Shown: in pieces, positions 63,481 to 64,000 of the stretch
Position numbering within the stretch: position 1 is the first letter of the stretch
Layout of the letters: every line of letters starts with the position of its first letter
Source: Eledone cirrhosa
Lineage: Eukaryota > Mollusca > Cephalopoda > Octopoda > Eledonidae
Length of the DNA: 64,000 nucleotides
Direction: 5' to 3'
Assembly (NCBI GenBank): GCA_964016885.1
Contig: OZ024741.1
Span: forward strand, 32,219,450-32,283,449
Notes under the pieces: model-generated
What the model was told of the DNA's origin: nothing
Seen by the model: the letters and a program-made list of their open reading frames with translations, nothing else
Databases searched by the model: none
Translations under genes and position numbers: made by a program

Positions 63481-64000
63481 TCACTAAGATACGGCAGCAT
63501 GCAACAAACGGTACACCTCAGTGAGCTCCTAATTCGATGTGAGGAGCGTCAACTCCATTCAGACTAGCAGACATTTCTGTTACTTAGTTAAAGTGTTCGA
63601 TTTCTAGTTTGAATCTCGAAAGCGACAAAGAAACTGAGTGAAAGCTGTCCTTGAAATATCGGGTTGAAGTCTCCAAAGCTAACATCAGCCATGAGTGTTG
63701 TATCTTAACATATACATGTCCAAACATGAATGCATTCGCTTTCATTTTTCTGTGTAATATTTTGTATGTATTTGTATGTATTTTGTATGTGTTTGTATAT
63801 TTCCGTGTGGTGTGTGATGCAGCAATGTTGTATCGCTGTCGGTATGCGCGTGGATCAATGAAGGTACTGGAGGCGGTAGGGAAAGACAATTGGAGGAAAA
63901 AGGGCGGTGCATATAGGCCATTGGGTAAAAGGTTTTAGACAAAAAGTAAGCTGCTATTCCCTCTGTTGGCACGGAGATAGCTGCACTGATGACTTTGGTT
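63481..64000. other. Unique DNA to the window end
   Basis: TGTATTTGTATG-type run at 63755-63795. Frames here have no recognisable motif. Confidence 0.45.

Overview
The window is animal DNA, almost certainly from a cephalopod and probably an octopus. The main clue is at least ten copies or fragments of a tRNA-derived SINE that I recognise as the cephalopod type: a B-box-like GAGTTCAAATCC, then a conserved 3' body with ACGGGGTCGATAAAATAAAG and GTACCAGTAATG. Other clues are dense (TA)n, (TG)n, (TC)n and (TATG)n microsatellites, AT-rich intergenic DNA, and no bacterial-style gene organisation. I recognise no host gene or host exon. Every protein-like signal belongs to a transposable element, and all of these are broken.

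Layout. 0.16-2.16 kb is a 30/32-bp minisatellite. 2.6-7.1 kb is an old, rearranged copy of a LINE with a restriction-enzyme-like endonuclease (RLE), cut by a foldback element and mixed with SINE-like repeats. 7.08-8.05 kb is a 42-bp minisatellite. 8.2-11.9 kb is a decayed LINE with an apurinic-type endonuclease and C-terminal zinc fingers. 12.1-21.75 kb alternates SINE-like repeats carrying that LINE's last zinc finger with two better copies (4.15 and 2.5 kb) of the RLE LINE. 22.1-24.55 kb is a nested inverted repeat. 25-27.4 kb is mostly unique. 27.6-31.05 kb is a Penelope-like element with reverse transcriptase, GIY-YIG-type endonuclease and a 3' hammerhead ribozyme. 31-44.6 kb holds Helitron pieces, SINEs, a deleted mariner, foldback elements and unique DNA. 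44.6-51 kb holds more foldbacks, two Helitron candidates and SINEs. 51.8-56.65 kb is a run of palindromes and Helitrons that includes a 2.7-kb giant palindrome. 56.7-64 kb is mostly unique, with SINE, Tc1 and LINE remnants.

The most interesting signal is a set of type I hammerhead-ribozyme folds, usually inside inverted pairs that abut (TA)n tracts. I found three copies of one family (one in the Penelope-like element, two in an inverted pair), two copies of a second, two of a third (near both ends of the giant palindrome), one good copy of a fourth with decayed relatives, and hammerhead-like folds with an altered core at two loci. Three unrelated families share an eight-base self-complementary stem III with no loop, which suggests action as dimers. 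Compensatory G-U/A-U changes in stem II support real RNA structure.

A second theme is parasitism between elements. SINE-like repeats end with the zinc-finger coding tail and 3' hairpin of a LINE followed by (TATG)n, as expected if the LINE machinery copies them. All assignments come from reading the sequence by eye; no alignment or folding program was run.
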